A stretch of DNA of 6,958 bases from JANXVV01 sp038230975 (GTDB lineage: Bacteria; Planctomycetota; Phycisphaerae; Tepidisphaerales; Tepidisphaeraceae). Below, piece after piece: positions 1 through 5,218 of this stretch. The stretch covers positions 1 to 6,958 of the forward strand of contig JBBRMF010000272.1 of the NCBI GenBank assembly GCA_038230975.1, given 5' to 3'. Position numbers and translations under genes: made by a program. A model generated the notes under the pieces. It saw nothing but the letters and a program-made list of their open reading frames with translations, was not told the DNA's origin and did not search any database. The first letter of the stretch is position 1. Every line of letters begins with the position of its first letter.

Positions 1-42
1 AATCCGTACAAAGGGATCGTGAACTTTGGGGAAAAACGGTAG
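1..42 (+). CDS. Possible C-terminal end of an upstream gene (partial)
   Basis: Frame 1 is open from the window edge to a TAG at 40-42 and reads NPYKGIVNFGEKR, a credible protein C-terminus with ordinary codons. The other two plus frames also run into stops soon, at 20-22 and 60-62, so openness alone proves little. If real, this gene converges on the lipoprotein pair ending at 178, and the inverted repeat at 105-145 would lie between the two tails. No family can be recognised from 13 residues. Confidence 0.3.
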   Translation, partial: NPYKGIVNFGEKR

Positions 43-104
43 GAAGGTCGAGCAGTTGCTGATGCAGGGTTCGCTTAGGCAGATCGAATTTATATCAGTC
101 ATTG

Positions 105-145
105 CGTTTCGGCCGCGTTTTTTAAATAAAAACACGGCCGAAACG
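105..145. repeat. Long inverted repeat between convergent gene ends; possible terminator
   Basis: CGTTTCGGCCG (105-115) is the exact reverse complement of CGGCCGAAACG (135-145). After one C/A mismatch (116/134) the stem continues as GTTTTT (117-122) against AAAAAC (128-133), leaving a 5-base loop TAAAT (123-127). The hairpin therefore has 17 paired positions, with a G/C outer half and an A/T inner half. It lies 32 bases past the stop codon of the minus-strand lipoprotein at 178. Neither side has a T-run directly after the stem, so it is not a canonical intrinsic terminator. It could be a 3'-end stabilising hairpin, a weak two-way terminator or a dispersed palindrome. Confidence 0.6.
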
Positions 146-177
146 TTCGTCAAGGCTAATATGGGATCTCTTTATTT

Positions 178-516
178 TTATTTGAAGCGGATCGCCACGG
201 CATTTGACCACATTTGCATAGTTCCCCACGAACCAGTGGGTGCCATACCTGAACTAACGATGATCACGGCGTTTGCTCCGAGCGGAGCGGCTTTTTCACG
301 TAGCGCGTTGTGCAGCTTCGCGGTATCAGAGGGAGCCCATTCTGTCGTGGCAATAGAACCGAGTTCTGTAAATGGACGGTCCGGCCTTGTCTGAAAAATC
401 TCTACATCGTTGGGCTTCGTTGGCGCATCGAAGCCTTTCGAAGTCTTCGTAACATCCACGGTCGCGCATCCGACCAAGCCACTGAGAATACAAATTGCAA
501 TCAGGAGACATCGCAT
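178..516 (-). CDS. Small predicted lipoprotein, second of a tandem paralogous pair
   Basis: Predicted 112-residue envelope lipoprotein of unknown function. The N-terminus is a short basic start, a hydrophobic stretch and the lipobox LVGC with Cys17 as the lipidated residue. The start at 516 is preferred over the in-frame ATG at 582 because it puts the signal peptide at the N-terminus and avoids overlapping the upstream gene. The mature part carries DVEIFQTRPDRPFTELGSI (about 37-55), ALREKAAPLGANAVI (71-85) and ends AIRFK. These match the neighbour gene's DVQLLDRAPNRPY, NLREKAAAIGADGVI and AIHFK, so the two are clear paralogs. Only 13 bases separate it from the upstream gene's stop, so they are very likely co-transcribed. 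The 'LR.KAA.LGA.AVI' pattern recalls YbjQ/RcsF-like folds; that is inference only. The SD before the start is weak. Confidence 0.8.
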   Translation of the reverse strand: MRCLLIAICILSGLVGCATVDVTKTSKGFDAPTKPNDVEIFQTRPDRPFTELGSIATTEWAPSDTAKLHNALREKAAPLGANAVIIVSSGMAPTGSWGTMQMWSNAVAIRFK

Positions 517-529
517 TGAATCACTCGTT

Positions 530-883
530 TCATTTAAAGTGGATCGCTGTACCAACGATCCGGGTGTAGGAATTGTTAGCATTAGCTTTCAGCCAGTCGT
601 TGTGTTGACTGTCGGCATAGCCGCCGAGCGTGGTGACGATCACCCCATCAGCACCAATAGCTGCAGCTTTTTCACGCAAATTCTCCGGGCTCTCTCCTCG
701 CGATTGGAAATCTGCAATCACGATATACGGACGATTTGGAGCGCGATCCAGAAGCTGCACATCTTCGATTTTTTTGGGAGGAAACTTGTCCGATCCATAG
801 TATCTATTGGCAACATCAGAAGCACACGAAGTTGCGAATATCGCACCGCAACTTAAAAGCAGTCGAGAAAGATTTATCCGCAT
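530..883 (-). CDS. Small predicted lipoprotein, first of a tandem paralogous pair
   Basis: Predicted 117-residue exported protein of unknown function. Residues 1-20 form a signal peptide ending FATSC, a slightly atypical lipobox (Ala at -3), with Cys20 as the probable lipid site. The start at 883 is chosen over an in-frame ATG at 916 because a purine-rich AAGGCGG lies 8 bases upstream of it (minus-strand sense of 892-898) and because it begins directly with the signal peptide. The core holds DVQLLDRAPNRPYIVIADF (41-59), NLREKAAAIGADGVIV (68-83) and a C-terminal GTAIHFK, all shared with the downstream paralog. A plausible sigma70-type promoter lies at 924-951. If the lipobox is not used, the protein would be a secreted periplasmic protein. 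No enzymatic motif is visible. Confidence 0.8.
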   Translation of the reverse strand: MRINLSRLLLSCGAIFATSCASDVANRYYGSDKFPPKKIEDVQLLDRAPNRPYIVIADFQSRGESPENLREKAAAIGADGVIVTTLGGYADSQHNDWLKANANNSYTRIVGTAIHFK

Positions 884-923
884 TGGATCAACCGCCTTTT
901 TTAGTGTTAATGGCAATGACGCA

Positions 924-951
924 ATATTAACTTAAGCGATTAAAACATCAA
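924..951 (-). promoter_or_regulatory. Candidate sigma70-type promoter for the lipoprotein pair
   Basis: Read on the minus strand, TTGATG (951-946) is followed after 16 bases by TAATAT (929-924). Each matches four of six positions of the -35 and -10 consensus. Transcription would begin near 917, giving a leader of about 35 bases before the ATG at 883. The region is A/T-rich, as promoters usually are. This is a by-eye prediction. Confidence 0.4.
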
Positions 952-1006
952 GGTAGGCTAAATCGGAATATCGCGCACGGCGCGTGACACAAACAGCGAC
1001 ACTTGT

Positions 1007-1053
1007 CCCCTCGCTTGGTACTCCGGGGGAGGGAAAGGGTGGAGGTCTTTTTT
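1007..1053. repeat. Dispersed G/C-rich hairpin repeat, copy 1 (diverged)
   Basis: CCCTCGCTTGG (1008-1018) folds against CCGGGGGAGGG (1023-1033) around the loop TACT (1019-1022), with one G/G mismatch and two G-T pairs. It is followed by AAAGGGTGGAGGTCTTTTTT. Copy 2 at 6101-6153 has the same order and orientation: C-rich arm, TACT loop, G-rich arm, then an AGGGTG-AGG-GTCTT tail. The T-run after the G-rich tail could give some termination activity on the plus strand, but the repeat relationship is the better-supported reading. Confidence 0.6.
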
Positions 1054-1201
1054 CAAACGTTGGCTCGTACGCTAAATCGCGAATCCAAAAAGCGACGAAA
1101 CAAAAACTGAATTTCTCCGTCTGTCTCCGCGCCTTCGGGTTGCATTTTGAGCTTGCCCGGAAGTTTGGTCGCGCCCAGTTTCCGCTTTGGCGCGTCGCTT
1201 C

Positions 1202-1230
1202 TTTCAAACTCGCTCGCAATCGGTTAAAAT
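1202..1230 (+). promoter_or_regulatory. Weak candidate promoter for the SRP RNA
   Basis: TAAAAT (1225-1230) matches the -10 consensus at five of six positions. TTTCAA (1202-1207), 17 bases upstream, is a poor -35. The spacing puts initiation around 1237-1240, where the paired 5' end of the SRP RNA begins; that positional agreement is the main support. Confidence 0.4.
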
Positions 1231-1238
1231 TCTCATTC

Positions 1239-1371
1239 AAGGTCGTATCGGAAGACGGCCGGGTCCGATGCAAGGGTCGGCTGTGAATCGGGTCAGGTCC
1301 GAAAGGAAGCAGCCCTAAGCAGTACCGGCCTTGTGCCGTCGGTTCCCCGGTCGTCTTCCGAACGACCTTTT
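1239..1371 (+). ncRNA. ffs: Signal recognition particle RNA (4.5S/small SRP RNA)
   Basis: This is the RNA core of the bacterial SRP, which binds Ffh and targets nascent membrane and secreted proteins to FtsY and the translocon. The signature is the conserved helix 8 segment GGTCAGGTCC-GAAA-GGAAGCAGCC (1291-1314), with a GNRA tetraloop (GAAA, 1301-1304) and the asymmetric A/C-rich internal loop bound by Ffh. The rest folds as a rod: AAGGTCG (1239-1245) with CGACCTT (1363-1369), TCGGAAGACG (1248-1257) with CGTCTTCCGA (1352-1361), CCGGG (1259-1263) with CCCGG (1346-1350), CCGATG (1265-1270) with CGTCGG (1337-1342) and CAAGG (1271-1275) with CCTTG (1329-1333). At about 131 bases it is somewhat longer than the 114-base E. 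coli RNA, but it lacks the Alu domain of the long form. The exact ends are inferred from pairing. Confidence 0.95.
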
Positions 1372-1374
1372 TTT
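1352..1374 (+). terminator. Intrinsic terminator formed by the 3' end of the SRP RNA
   Basis: The closing stem of the SRP RNA runs straight into seven Ts (1368-1374). The RNA's own terminal helix plus this T-run makes a rho-independent terminator, 20 bases before the NAD kinase start codon. Confidence 0.75.
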
Positions 1375-1394
1375 ATTGGTCAATATTTGAACCC

Positions 1395-2276
1395 ATGCGC
1401 CTATTCATCGTTGCCAACACATCCAAACCCCTCGTCACGCCAGCGTTACAGGAACTGCTTCCATGGCTTAAAGCGCGTGTTCAAGTAGTTGGCATTGATG
1501 AAGGCTGCGGTGGGGATTGGTCGAATTTATCCGCCGATGTCATTCTGGTGCTCGGCGGTGACGGCACGCTTCTGGCCGTTGCGCGCAAGTTGGCGGGTCG
1601 GCAGATTCCGGTCATGGGCATTAACTACGGGCGGCTTGGATTTCTCGCGGATTTTACACCGGAACAATTCAAACCTCGGTTTGAGCAGATGCTTCAAAGC
1701 GGTTTGACGATCAGCCGTCGATCGATGCTCGAAGCCTCTGTGTTGCCGGAGGGATCGCAATGCCGTTTCAATGATCCGGATGAAGTGGCCAAAGCCCGGC
1801 GTTTTACCGCAACGGCGCTAAACGATGCCGTCATCACTGCCGGTATGCCGTTTCGAATGATCGAGCTGGAACTGAGTGCAGATAGCGAAACCAGTATCCG
1901 ATACAACGGTGATGGCGTGATCGTCGCCACGGCAAGTGGTTCGACGGCTTACAACGTGTCTGCCGGTGGGCCGATTATCAGCCCGAATGTCGATGCGATG
2001 TGCGTCACACCGATCTGCCCGCATAGCCTTTCATTCCGACCGGTTGTGTTGGCGATGACCAGCACGGTGATGGTCGTCGCCAAGCGAGTCAACGCGGGTA
2101 CGACCTTAATTTGCGATGGTCAATCGAGCACACCCTTACACGGCGGTGAAAGAATCATCGTTCGCCGAAACCCATTTGATGCACTGATCGTTGATAATCC
2201 GGACACCAAAGAATGGCACGTGCTGGCGGAAAAACTGCAGTGGGCCATCGGTCCAAAATACAATCGCGAGATGTAG
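1395..2276 (+). CDS. nadK: NAD kinase
   Basis: Cytoplasmic NAD kinase phosphorylates NAD+ to NADP+ using ATP or polyphosphate and is the only route to NADP in most bacteria. The 293 residues match the usual family length. Visible landmarks in order: the catalytic LGGDGTLL (53-60, GGDG at 54-57), GINYGRLGFLAD (75-86), ALNDAVI (141-147; Asp where many family members have Glu), NGDGVIVATASGSTAY (171-186) followed by the glycine-rich SAGGPII, TPICPHSLSFRPVVL (205-219) and the DGQ motif (241-243). No convincing SD precedes the ATG, and the start lies 20 bases after the T-run of the SRP RNA terminator. It is therefore expressed either by readthrough or from a promoter inside the RNA gene. The next gene begins 5 bases after its stop, so the two form an operon. 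Confidence 0.96.
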   Translation: MRLFIVANTSKPLVTPALQELLPWLKARVQVVGIDEGCGGDWSNLSADVILVLGGDGTLLAVARKLAGRQIPVMGINYGRLGFLADFTPEQFKPRFEQMLQSGLTISRRSMLEASVLPEGSQCRFNDPDEVAKARRFTATALNDAVITAGMPFRMIELELSADSETSIRYNGDGVIVATASGSTAYNVSAGGPIISPNVDAMCVTPICPHSLSFRPVVLAMTSTVMVVAKRVNAGTTLICDGQSSTPLHGGERIIVRRNPFDALIVDNPDTKEWHVLAEKLQWAIGPKYNREM

Positions 2277-2281
2277 AGGCC

Positions 2282-2548
2282 ATGAATATCCTCTTTGTCA
2301 AAGTGGTTCCCGGTTCCTCGCGTGACCGGGTCGTGGCCAAATATGGGGATGCGATCAAAGTTCAAGTTTCCGCGCCTCCGGAAAAGGGAAAAGCCAATCA
2401 GGCGGTGGCGCAAGTTCTGGCCGATTTTTTCGGAATCAAACCCTCGCAGGTGGAGTTAATCAGCGGCGCAGGCCATCCACGCAAACAATTCCGAATAACC
2501 GGACTGAATCCCATCGATTTCGCGGCAAAAATCGCCAGTTTTCCATAG
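2282..2548 (+). CDS. DUF167 / UPF0235 (YggU-like) family protein
   Basis: Small 88-residue cytoplasmic protein of the DUF167 family, widespread in bacteria and archaea and of unknown biochemical role. The whole domain is present: KVVPGSSRDRVV (7-18), IKVQVSAPPEKGKANQAV (25-42), a helix LADFFGIKPSQ and VELISGAGHPRKQFRI (57-72), which corresponds to the family's 'SG..SR.K...I' end. The ATG at 2282 is chosen because it starts exactly at the domain and lies 5 bases after the NAD kinase stop. A longer in-frame form from 2213 would only overlap that gene. AGAGG at 2275-2279 is a close-spaced possible SD. It is probably co-translated with nadK; the pairing suggests no specific shared function. Confidence 0.92.
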   Translation: MNILFVKVVPGSSRDRVVAKYGDAIKVQVSAPPEKGKANQAVAQVLADFFGIKPSQVELISGAGHPRKQFRITGLNPIDFAAKIASFP

Positions 2549-2605
2549 CTCCACCAATATCGGACGTGGTAGAGTCGTCACCGGAATAAGGTGGCCTTCT
2601 AAGCG

Positions 2606-2649
2606 CTTGCGCGGGGTGCATGTGGTTGTATCCATGTCGTTCGCGCAAG
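2606..2649 (+). promoter_or_regulatory. Inverted repeat in the leader of the next gene
   Basis: CTTGCGCG (2606-2613) is the exact reverse complement of CGCGCAAG (2642-2649), with a 28-base interior. The structure ends 31 bases before the ATG at 2681 and has no T-run, so it is not a terminator. It might be a 5'-leader hairpin or a protein site. Upstream, CTCCACCA (2549-2556) and TGGTAGAG (2567-2574) make a weaker 7-of-8 hairpin right after the DUF167 stop. Confidence 0.3.
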
Positions 2650-2680
2650 GTCATAGGCCGCCATTTGTTGGAGATTTACC

Positions 2681-3244
2681 ATGAATCGTTCGCTCGCCGC
2701 GATGATGTGGGTCGTCTGTGCCGTTTGTACCGTTTCCGCTTCTGCACAGGTCTTTTATGAGCCGGTGCAATATCAGTTTGGATCGGGAAGCGGGACATTT
2801 TATTATGGGGGTCATGATCCGCGCGTGATCGATGATGCGAAGACCCTGATTCGCTCGCGGGAATACTCGTCGGTTGTCCGAAGTCGACATGTGACGGATC
2901 AGTGTCATGTCTATTCTGATTCTTTTCACGCTTATGAAGTAGCCGAGGGTACGTACAGCGGCTACAGCAGCTTGACCGTCAACGACGCCCGCAACGAAGC
3001 CAATCAAAACGTCCCGCGTTACTTCCGCAAGAAAGAATTGCTGAATGCCGCCGTCGCGACCGAAGACGGCTCGTGGACTATCCCTGCCCATGCGCAACCC
3101 GTCTATGACATTAAAGTCGTCAAGCCTTTTGGAACGAATATGGGACCGGTTACGCCGAAGGGCACCATCTTGATCGTCCCGAGAAAGTGGCTGGAAAAGC
3201 CAGTGAAGAAGAGCGATCGCTCCGTGGCGATGGCTCATCCATGA
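2681..3244 (+). CDS. Secreted hypothetical protein with signal peptide
   Basis: A 187-residue protein I cannot assign to a family. Residues 1-22 form a Sec signal peptide (MNRSLAAMMWVV...VSASA, likely cut before Gln23), so the mature protein is outside the cytoplasm. The mature part starts with an aromatic, glycine/serine-rich segment (VFYEPVQYQFGSGSGTFYYGG, two pieces around 24-44). It continues with an Arg/Ser/His/Tyr-rich central region and ends with a basic tail KPVKKSD. There are no transmembrane helices after the signal and no catalytic motif. The start is supported by GGAG at 2670-2673, seven bases before the ATG. A strong terminator follows at 3292-3324, so this gene ends its transcript. 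Confidence 0.8.
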   Translation: MNRSLAAMMWVVCAVCTVSASAQVFYEPVQYQFGSGSGTFYYGGHDPRVIDDAKTLIRSREYSSVVRSRHVTDQCHVYSDSFHAYEVAEGTYSGYSSLTVNDARNEANQNVPRYFRKKELLNAAVATEDGSWTIPAHAQPVYDIKVVKPFGTNMGPVTPKGTILIVPRKWLEKPVKKSDRSVAMAHP

Positions 3245-3291
3245 GCCGTTTCTGACGAAGCCGATTGAATTCGACGCGAATGAAATTCCCA

Positions 3292-3324
3292 CCCACGGAG
3301 CCTGCTCCGTGGGCTTTTCATTTT
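3292..3324 (+). terminator. Rho-independent terminator after the secreted hypothetical protein
   Basis: CCCACGGAG (3292-3300), loop CCTG (3301-3304) and CTCCGTGGG (3305-3313) form a perfect 9-base-pair G/C-rich stem, followed directly by CTTTTCATTTT (3314-3324). It lies 48 bases after the stop of the gene ending at 3244 and 38 bases before the next start, and separates their transcripts. Confidence 0.85.
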
Positions 3325-3361
3325 AGCCAGACTGCCTATCCTGAACCGCACAGGAGCACCC

Positions 3362-3895
3362 ATGAGATTACTTGCCTTCATCGTCATTCTGTCGATTGGA
3401 TCGATCGCATCCGCCCAAACCACGAAACCGGTGACCGAGCCGTCGACCAAAACACCCAAACCAACAACGGATGCGCCCTCTGCGGATCAGTTGCTGAATT
3501 CGATGCTAAAACCGCCGACGAACACAGGCCGGGTGCTTCAACCGCTGCCCGATACTTCCAAGACGGACACAGGCACTGGCAAGGCCGTTGCCCCGAATGC
3601 CCCGCCCGCAAAATTATTGCGCGAAGGAAGCTATATTGTGGACCGCACCGGGCGACTCACCAAAACAGCCGATGGGCAGTTTCAATTCGCTTTGGAAGCC
3701 GATGGAAAAGCGATGCAGGACCCGCCGTTGATCATTCTGCCCAATCTTAACTTGGCCGCGATGGAAAGTGCGGTGAGCGGGGCCAGTCGTGATTTGCGAT
3801 TCCGAATCACCGGGGCCGTGACAGAATATAAGGGACACAACTACATTCTGCTTGAGAAGGTCGTTGTTCCGCCGGATCAGGCCCAGCAGTTCTAA
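3362..3895 (+). CDS. Exported hypothetical protein with Thr/Pro-rich linker and C-terminal beta domain
   Basis: A 177-residue protein of unknown function. A Sec signal peptide covers 1-18 (MRLLAFIVILSIGSIASA, cut before Gln19). Residues about 19-85 are a low-complexity linker rich in Thr, Pro, Lys and Asp, containing a short helix-like ADQLLNSMLKP (41-51). A compact C-terminal domain follows, with alternating hydrophobic strands: LLREGSYIVDRTGRL (85-99), QFQFALEADGKAMQDPPLIIL (two pieces, 106-126), LRFRITGAVTEYKGHNYILL (145-164) and EKVVVPPD. The 'RITG.V..Y.G.NYILL' ending resembles small OB-fold-like beta domains; that is inference. The layout of anchor, flexible spacer and globular domain suggests a periplasmic or surface role. 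AGGAG at 3352-3356, five bases before the ATG, is a strong SD and fixes the start. Confidence 0.82.
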   Translation: MRLLAFIVILSIGSIASAQTTKPVTEPSTKTPKPTTDAPSADQLLNSMLKPPTNTGRVLQPLPDTSKTDTGTGKAVAPNAPPAKLLREGSYIVDRTGRLTKTADGQFQFALEADGKAMQDPPLIILPNLNLAAMESAVSGASRDLRFRITGAVTEYKGHNYILLEKVVVPPDQAQQF

Positions 3896-3945
3896 ATAAC
3901 CGTGCGCGATGGGTATCGGTTCCCCTGTGATCTCGTGAATTCTTA

Positions 3946-4010
3946 GGTGGCGTGGGCGTCTCGCCCGCGTTTTCTTCCGAAGAAAGCACCGGCGAGACGC
4001 CCATGCCACC
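3946..4010. repeat. Nested long hairpin, probable dispersed intergenic repeat
   Basis: GGTGGCGTGGGCGTCTCGCC (3946-3965) pairs along all 20 bases with GGCGAGACGCCCATGCCACC (3991-4010), with one G-T pair. Inside the 25-base loop a second palindrome TTTCTTC-C-GAAGAAA (3971-3985) forms an inner stem. It starts 51 bases after the preceding stop. There is no T-run, so it is not a standard terminator. The sequence resembles a hairpin I recall as common between genes in planctomycete genomes, where its translation appears in spurious proteins; that is from memory. Confidence 0.7.
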
Positions 4011-4057
4011 ATTTCTTCCCAAGCTCCGTGCGAAACAAGAATCGCTAGCCATCAAAT

Positions 4058-4080
4058 GAGGTTCCGCGCAGCGGAACCTC
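4058..4080. repeat. Perfect 10-base-pair palindrome upstream of the methyltransferase
   Basis: GAGGTTCCGC (4058-4067), loop GCA and GCGGAACCTC (4071-4080) form a perfect stem. It overlaps the most upstream ATG of the methyltransferase frame (4056), which argues against that ATG being the start. No T-run follows. It may be a leader hairpin or another mobile palindrome. Confidence 0.6.
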
Positions 4081-4097
4081 CGAACTTAGGAAAACCC

Positions 4098-4832
4098 TTG
4101 TTCTTCCCCGATCTTTCGACACGCCAGCGTAAGCCGGAATGGATGGATGAAGATTCCGTCGACCCCCGGCTTCTCCAAAAGTCACTTCGATTTATTCGAC
4201 GCATCAACACATTGCTCGGTTACACGCGGGCGACCTTGCAGCATTTGGAACGATTCAGCCGCAACTGGCCCAAGGGAAGCAGAATCCGCTTGATCGACCT
4301 GGCGACCGGATCGGCCGATGTGCCGCGTGCCATCTTGCGCTGGGCCGACCGACGGGGTTTGGACATTCACATCGTCGGCGTCGATCGGCACGCGGTTACC
4401 GCGCAAACCGCCGCCGTCGGTCCGCGCGATCCTCGGCTGAACATCATTCAGGCGGACGTGTTCGATTTACCTTTCGAATCCGGCAGCTTCGATTACGCGA
4501 TGACGTCCATGTTTCTGCATCATCTGGATGACGACTCGGTCGTACGTGTGATCGAAACGATGAATCGATTGGCCAGCCGAGGAATCATCATTGCCGATCT
4601 GATTCGAAATCGGCGCGCGTACGCATGGGCTTCACTCTTCACCTGCGGTTCAAATGCGATGGTACGGCACGATGCCCGCGTGAGTGTCGGCCAATCCTTC
4701 AATCGGCAGGAAGTTTTGGAGTTGCAGAACCGAGCTGGTGTTCAGTTCATGGAATACTACCGGCATTTCGGCCATCGATTTGTGCTGGCAGGTGAAAACA
4801 AAGGGAACGTTCAGGCCGTTCGGTCGTATTGA
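4098..4832 (+). CDS. Class I SAM-dependent methyltransferase
   Basis: Predicted cytoplasmic methyltransferase of about 244 residues with a Rossmann-like Methyltransf_11/25-type domain; the substrate is unknown. Numbering from the TTG at 4098: a leader with RKPEWMDEDSVDPRLL and FIRRINTLLGYTRAT; motif I LIDLATGSADVPRAI (65-79, SAM-binding loop); VGVDRH (93-98, acidic residue for the ribose); ADVFDLPF (119-126, adenine-contacting); DYAMTSMFLHHL (132-143); and GIIIADLIRN (162-171). The longest frame starts at ATG 4056, but that start has no SD and sits in a palindrome. TTG 4098 has TAGGA six bases upstream (4087-4091). ATG 4143 would remove the RKPEW leader. It resembles UbiE-like or small-molecule O/C-methyltransferases, but no biosynthetic neighbours identify a pathway. 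The next gene starts 34 bases after its stop. Confidence 0.88.
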   Translation: MFFPDLSTRQRKPEWMDEDSVDPRLLQKSLRFIRRINTLLGYTRATLQHLERFSRNWPKGSRIRLIDLATGSADVPRAILRWADRRGLDIHIVGVDRHAVTAQTAAVGPRDPRLNIIQADVFDLPFESGSFDYAMTSMFLHHLDDDSVVRVIETMNRLASRGIIIADLIRNRRAYAWASLFTCGSNAMVRHDARVSVGQSFNRQEVLELQNRAGVQFMEYYRHFGHRFVLAGENKGNVQAVRSY

Positions 4833-4866
4833 CGGTAGTGAACGATTGAATTGGAGATCTGTCCCA

Positions 4867-5205
4867 ATGCAACCCAACCCCCTCCGTCTATGGATCGGTG
4901 CGATGGCTTATTCGGCCGGGTTGGTGAGAGAAATTGTCGCGTTGCTCGTGCCTGCCAGGCGAAAAAAAATAGTCATTGCCAATGCGAGCCGATTGCGTCG
5001 GAAGATTGTCGGGCATACTAAAAAAGACGTTGCCCGCCTGCTCGGGCCACCTCCGGCGGCGGGTGTAACGAACGTGCAGCCGGTTTCACCCACATATTGG
5101 GTTGCGAATACCTGGTACTACCCCTTTGATACCCGACGGCAGACCGCAGTGGCCGTGCGGTTTGATGATGGTCGCGTCGTGGGTGTCGAATTCATCGGCC
5201 GATGA
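4867..5205 (+). CDS. Small protein with BamE/SmpA-like pattern
   Basis: A 112-residue protein, function unknown. Residues about 8-29 are moderately hydrophobic (LWIGAMAYSAGLVREIVALL), followed by a basic PARRKK, consistent with a weak membrane anchor or an amphipathic helix; there is no lipobox. The rest follows the alpha-alpha-beta-beta-beta order of the SmpA/OmlA (BamE) fold: IVGHTKKDVARLLGPPPAAG (47-66, matching 'G.t..eV..lLG.P'), NTWYYPFD (81-88) and AVAVRFDDGRVVGVEFIG (94-111). True BamE is an outer-membrane lipoprotein of the BAM complex; without a lipobox this is a fold-level resemblance only. The ATG at 4867 has TTGGAG ten bases upstream, and a longer form from 4684 would overlap the methyltransferase. 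It converges with the gene ending at 5219. Confidence 0.75.
   Translation: MQPNPLRLWIGAMAYSAGLVREIVALLVPARRKKIVIANASRLRRKIVGHTKKDVARLLGPPPAAGVTNVQPVSPTYWVANTWYYPFDTRRQTAVAVRFDDGRVVGVEFIGR
5192..5205. repeat. Perfect 14-base palindrome at the convergent gene junction
   Basis: TCATCGGCCGATGA is self-complementary and includes the TGA stop of the plus-strand gene. The minus-strand gene ends at 5219, 13 bases away. ATTCATCGG also recurs at 5221-5229. No T-run is present, so the palindrome may simply reflect codon content. Confidence 0.4.
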
Positions 5206-5218
5206 CCAGTCTCATCAC

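Larger units (their letters stand above)
884..1238. other. Intergenic region without a gene
   Basis: No credible gene lies here. Open frames on both strands over about 932-1286 run through the repeat at 1007 and into the SRP RNA, and read as low-complexity basic or proline-rich peptides. The region holds the minus-strand promoter candidate (924-951), a short palindrome CGCGC-ACG-GCGCG (972-984), repeat copy 1 and, at its right end, a weak promoter candidate for the SRP RNA. I see no feature in about 1054-1200. Confidence 0.6.

Noticed and set aside
26..394. Plus-strand frame starting at TTG 26
   Set aside because: It crosses the 105-145 inverted repeat and is antisense to the lipoprotein at 178-516; its product shows no domain.
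932..1286. Open frames of about 100-113 codons on both strands
   Set aside because: They overlap each other, run through repeat copy 1 and into the SRP RNA, and encode low-complexity basic peptides without recognisable motifs.
2651..3292. A 213-codon open frame on the minus strand
   Set aside because: It covers the secreted protein gene 2681-3244, which has a signal peptide and a good SD. The antisense product has neither and is Arg/His-rich, as frame shadows usually are.
1007..4010. CRISPR array
   Set aside because: The repeats are palindromic singletons at different sites and belong to different families, with no regular repeat-spacer spacing.
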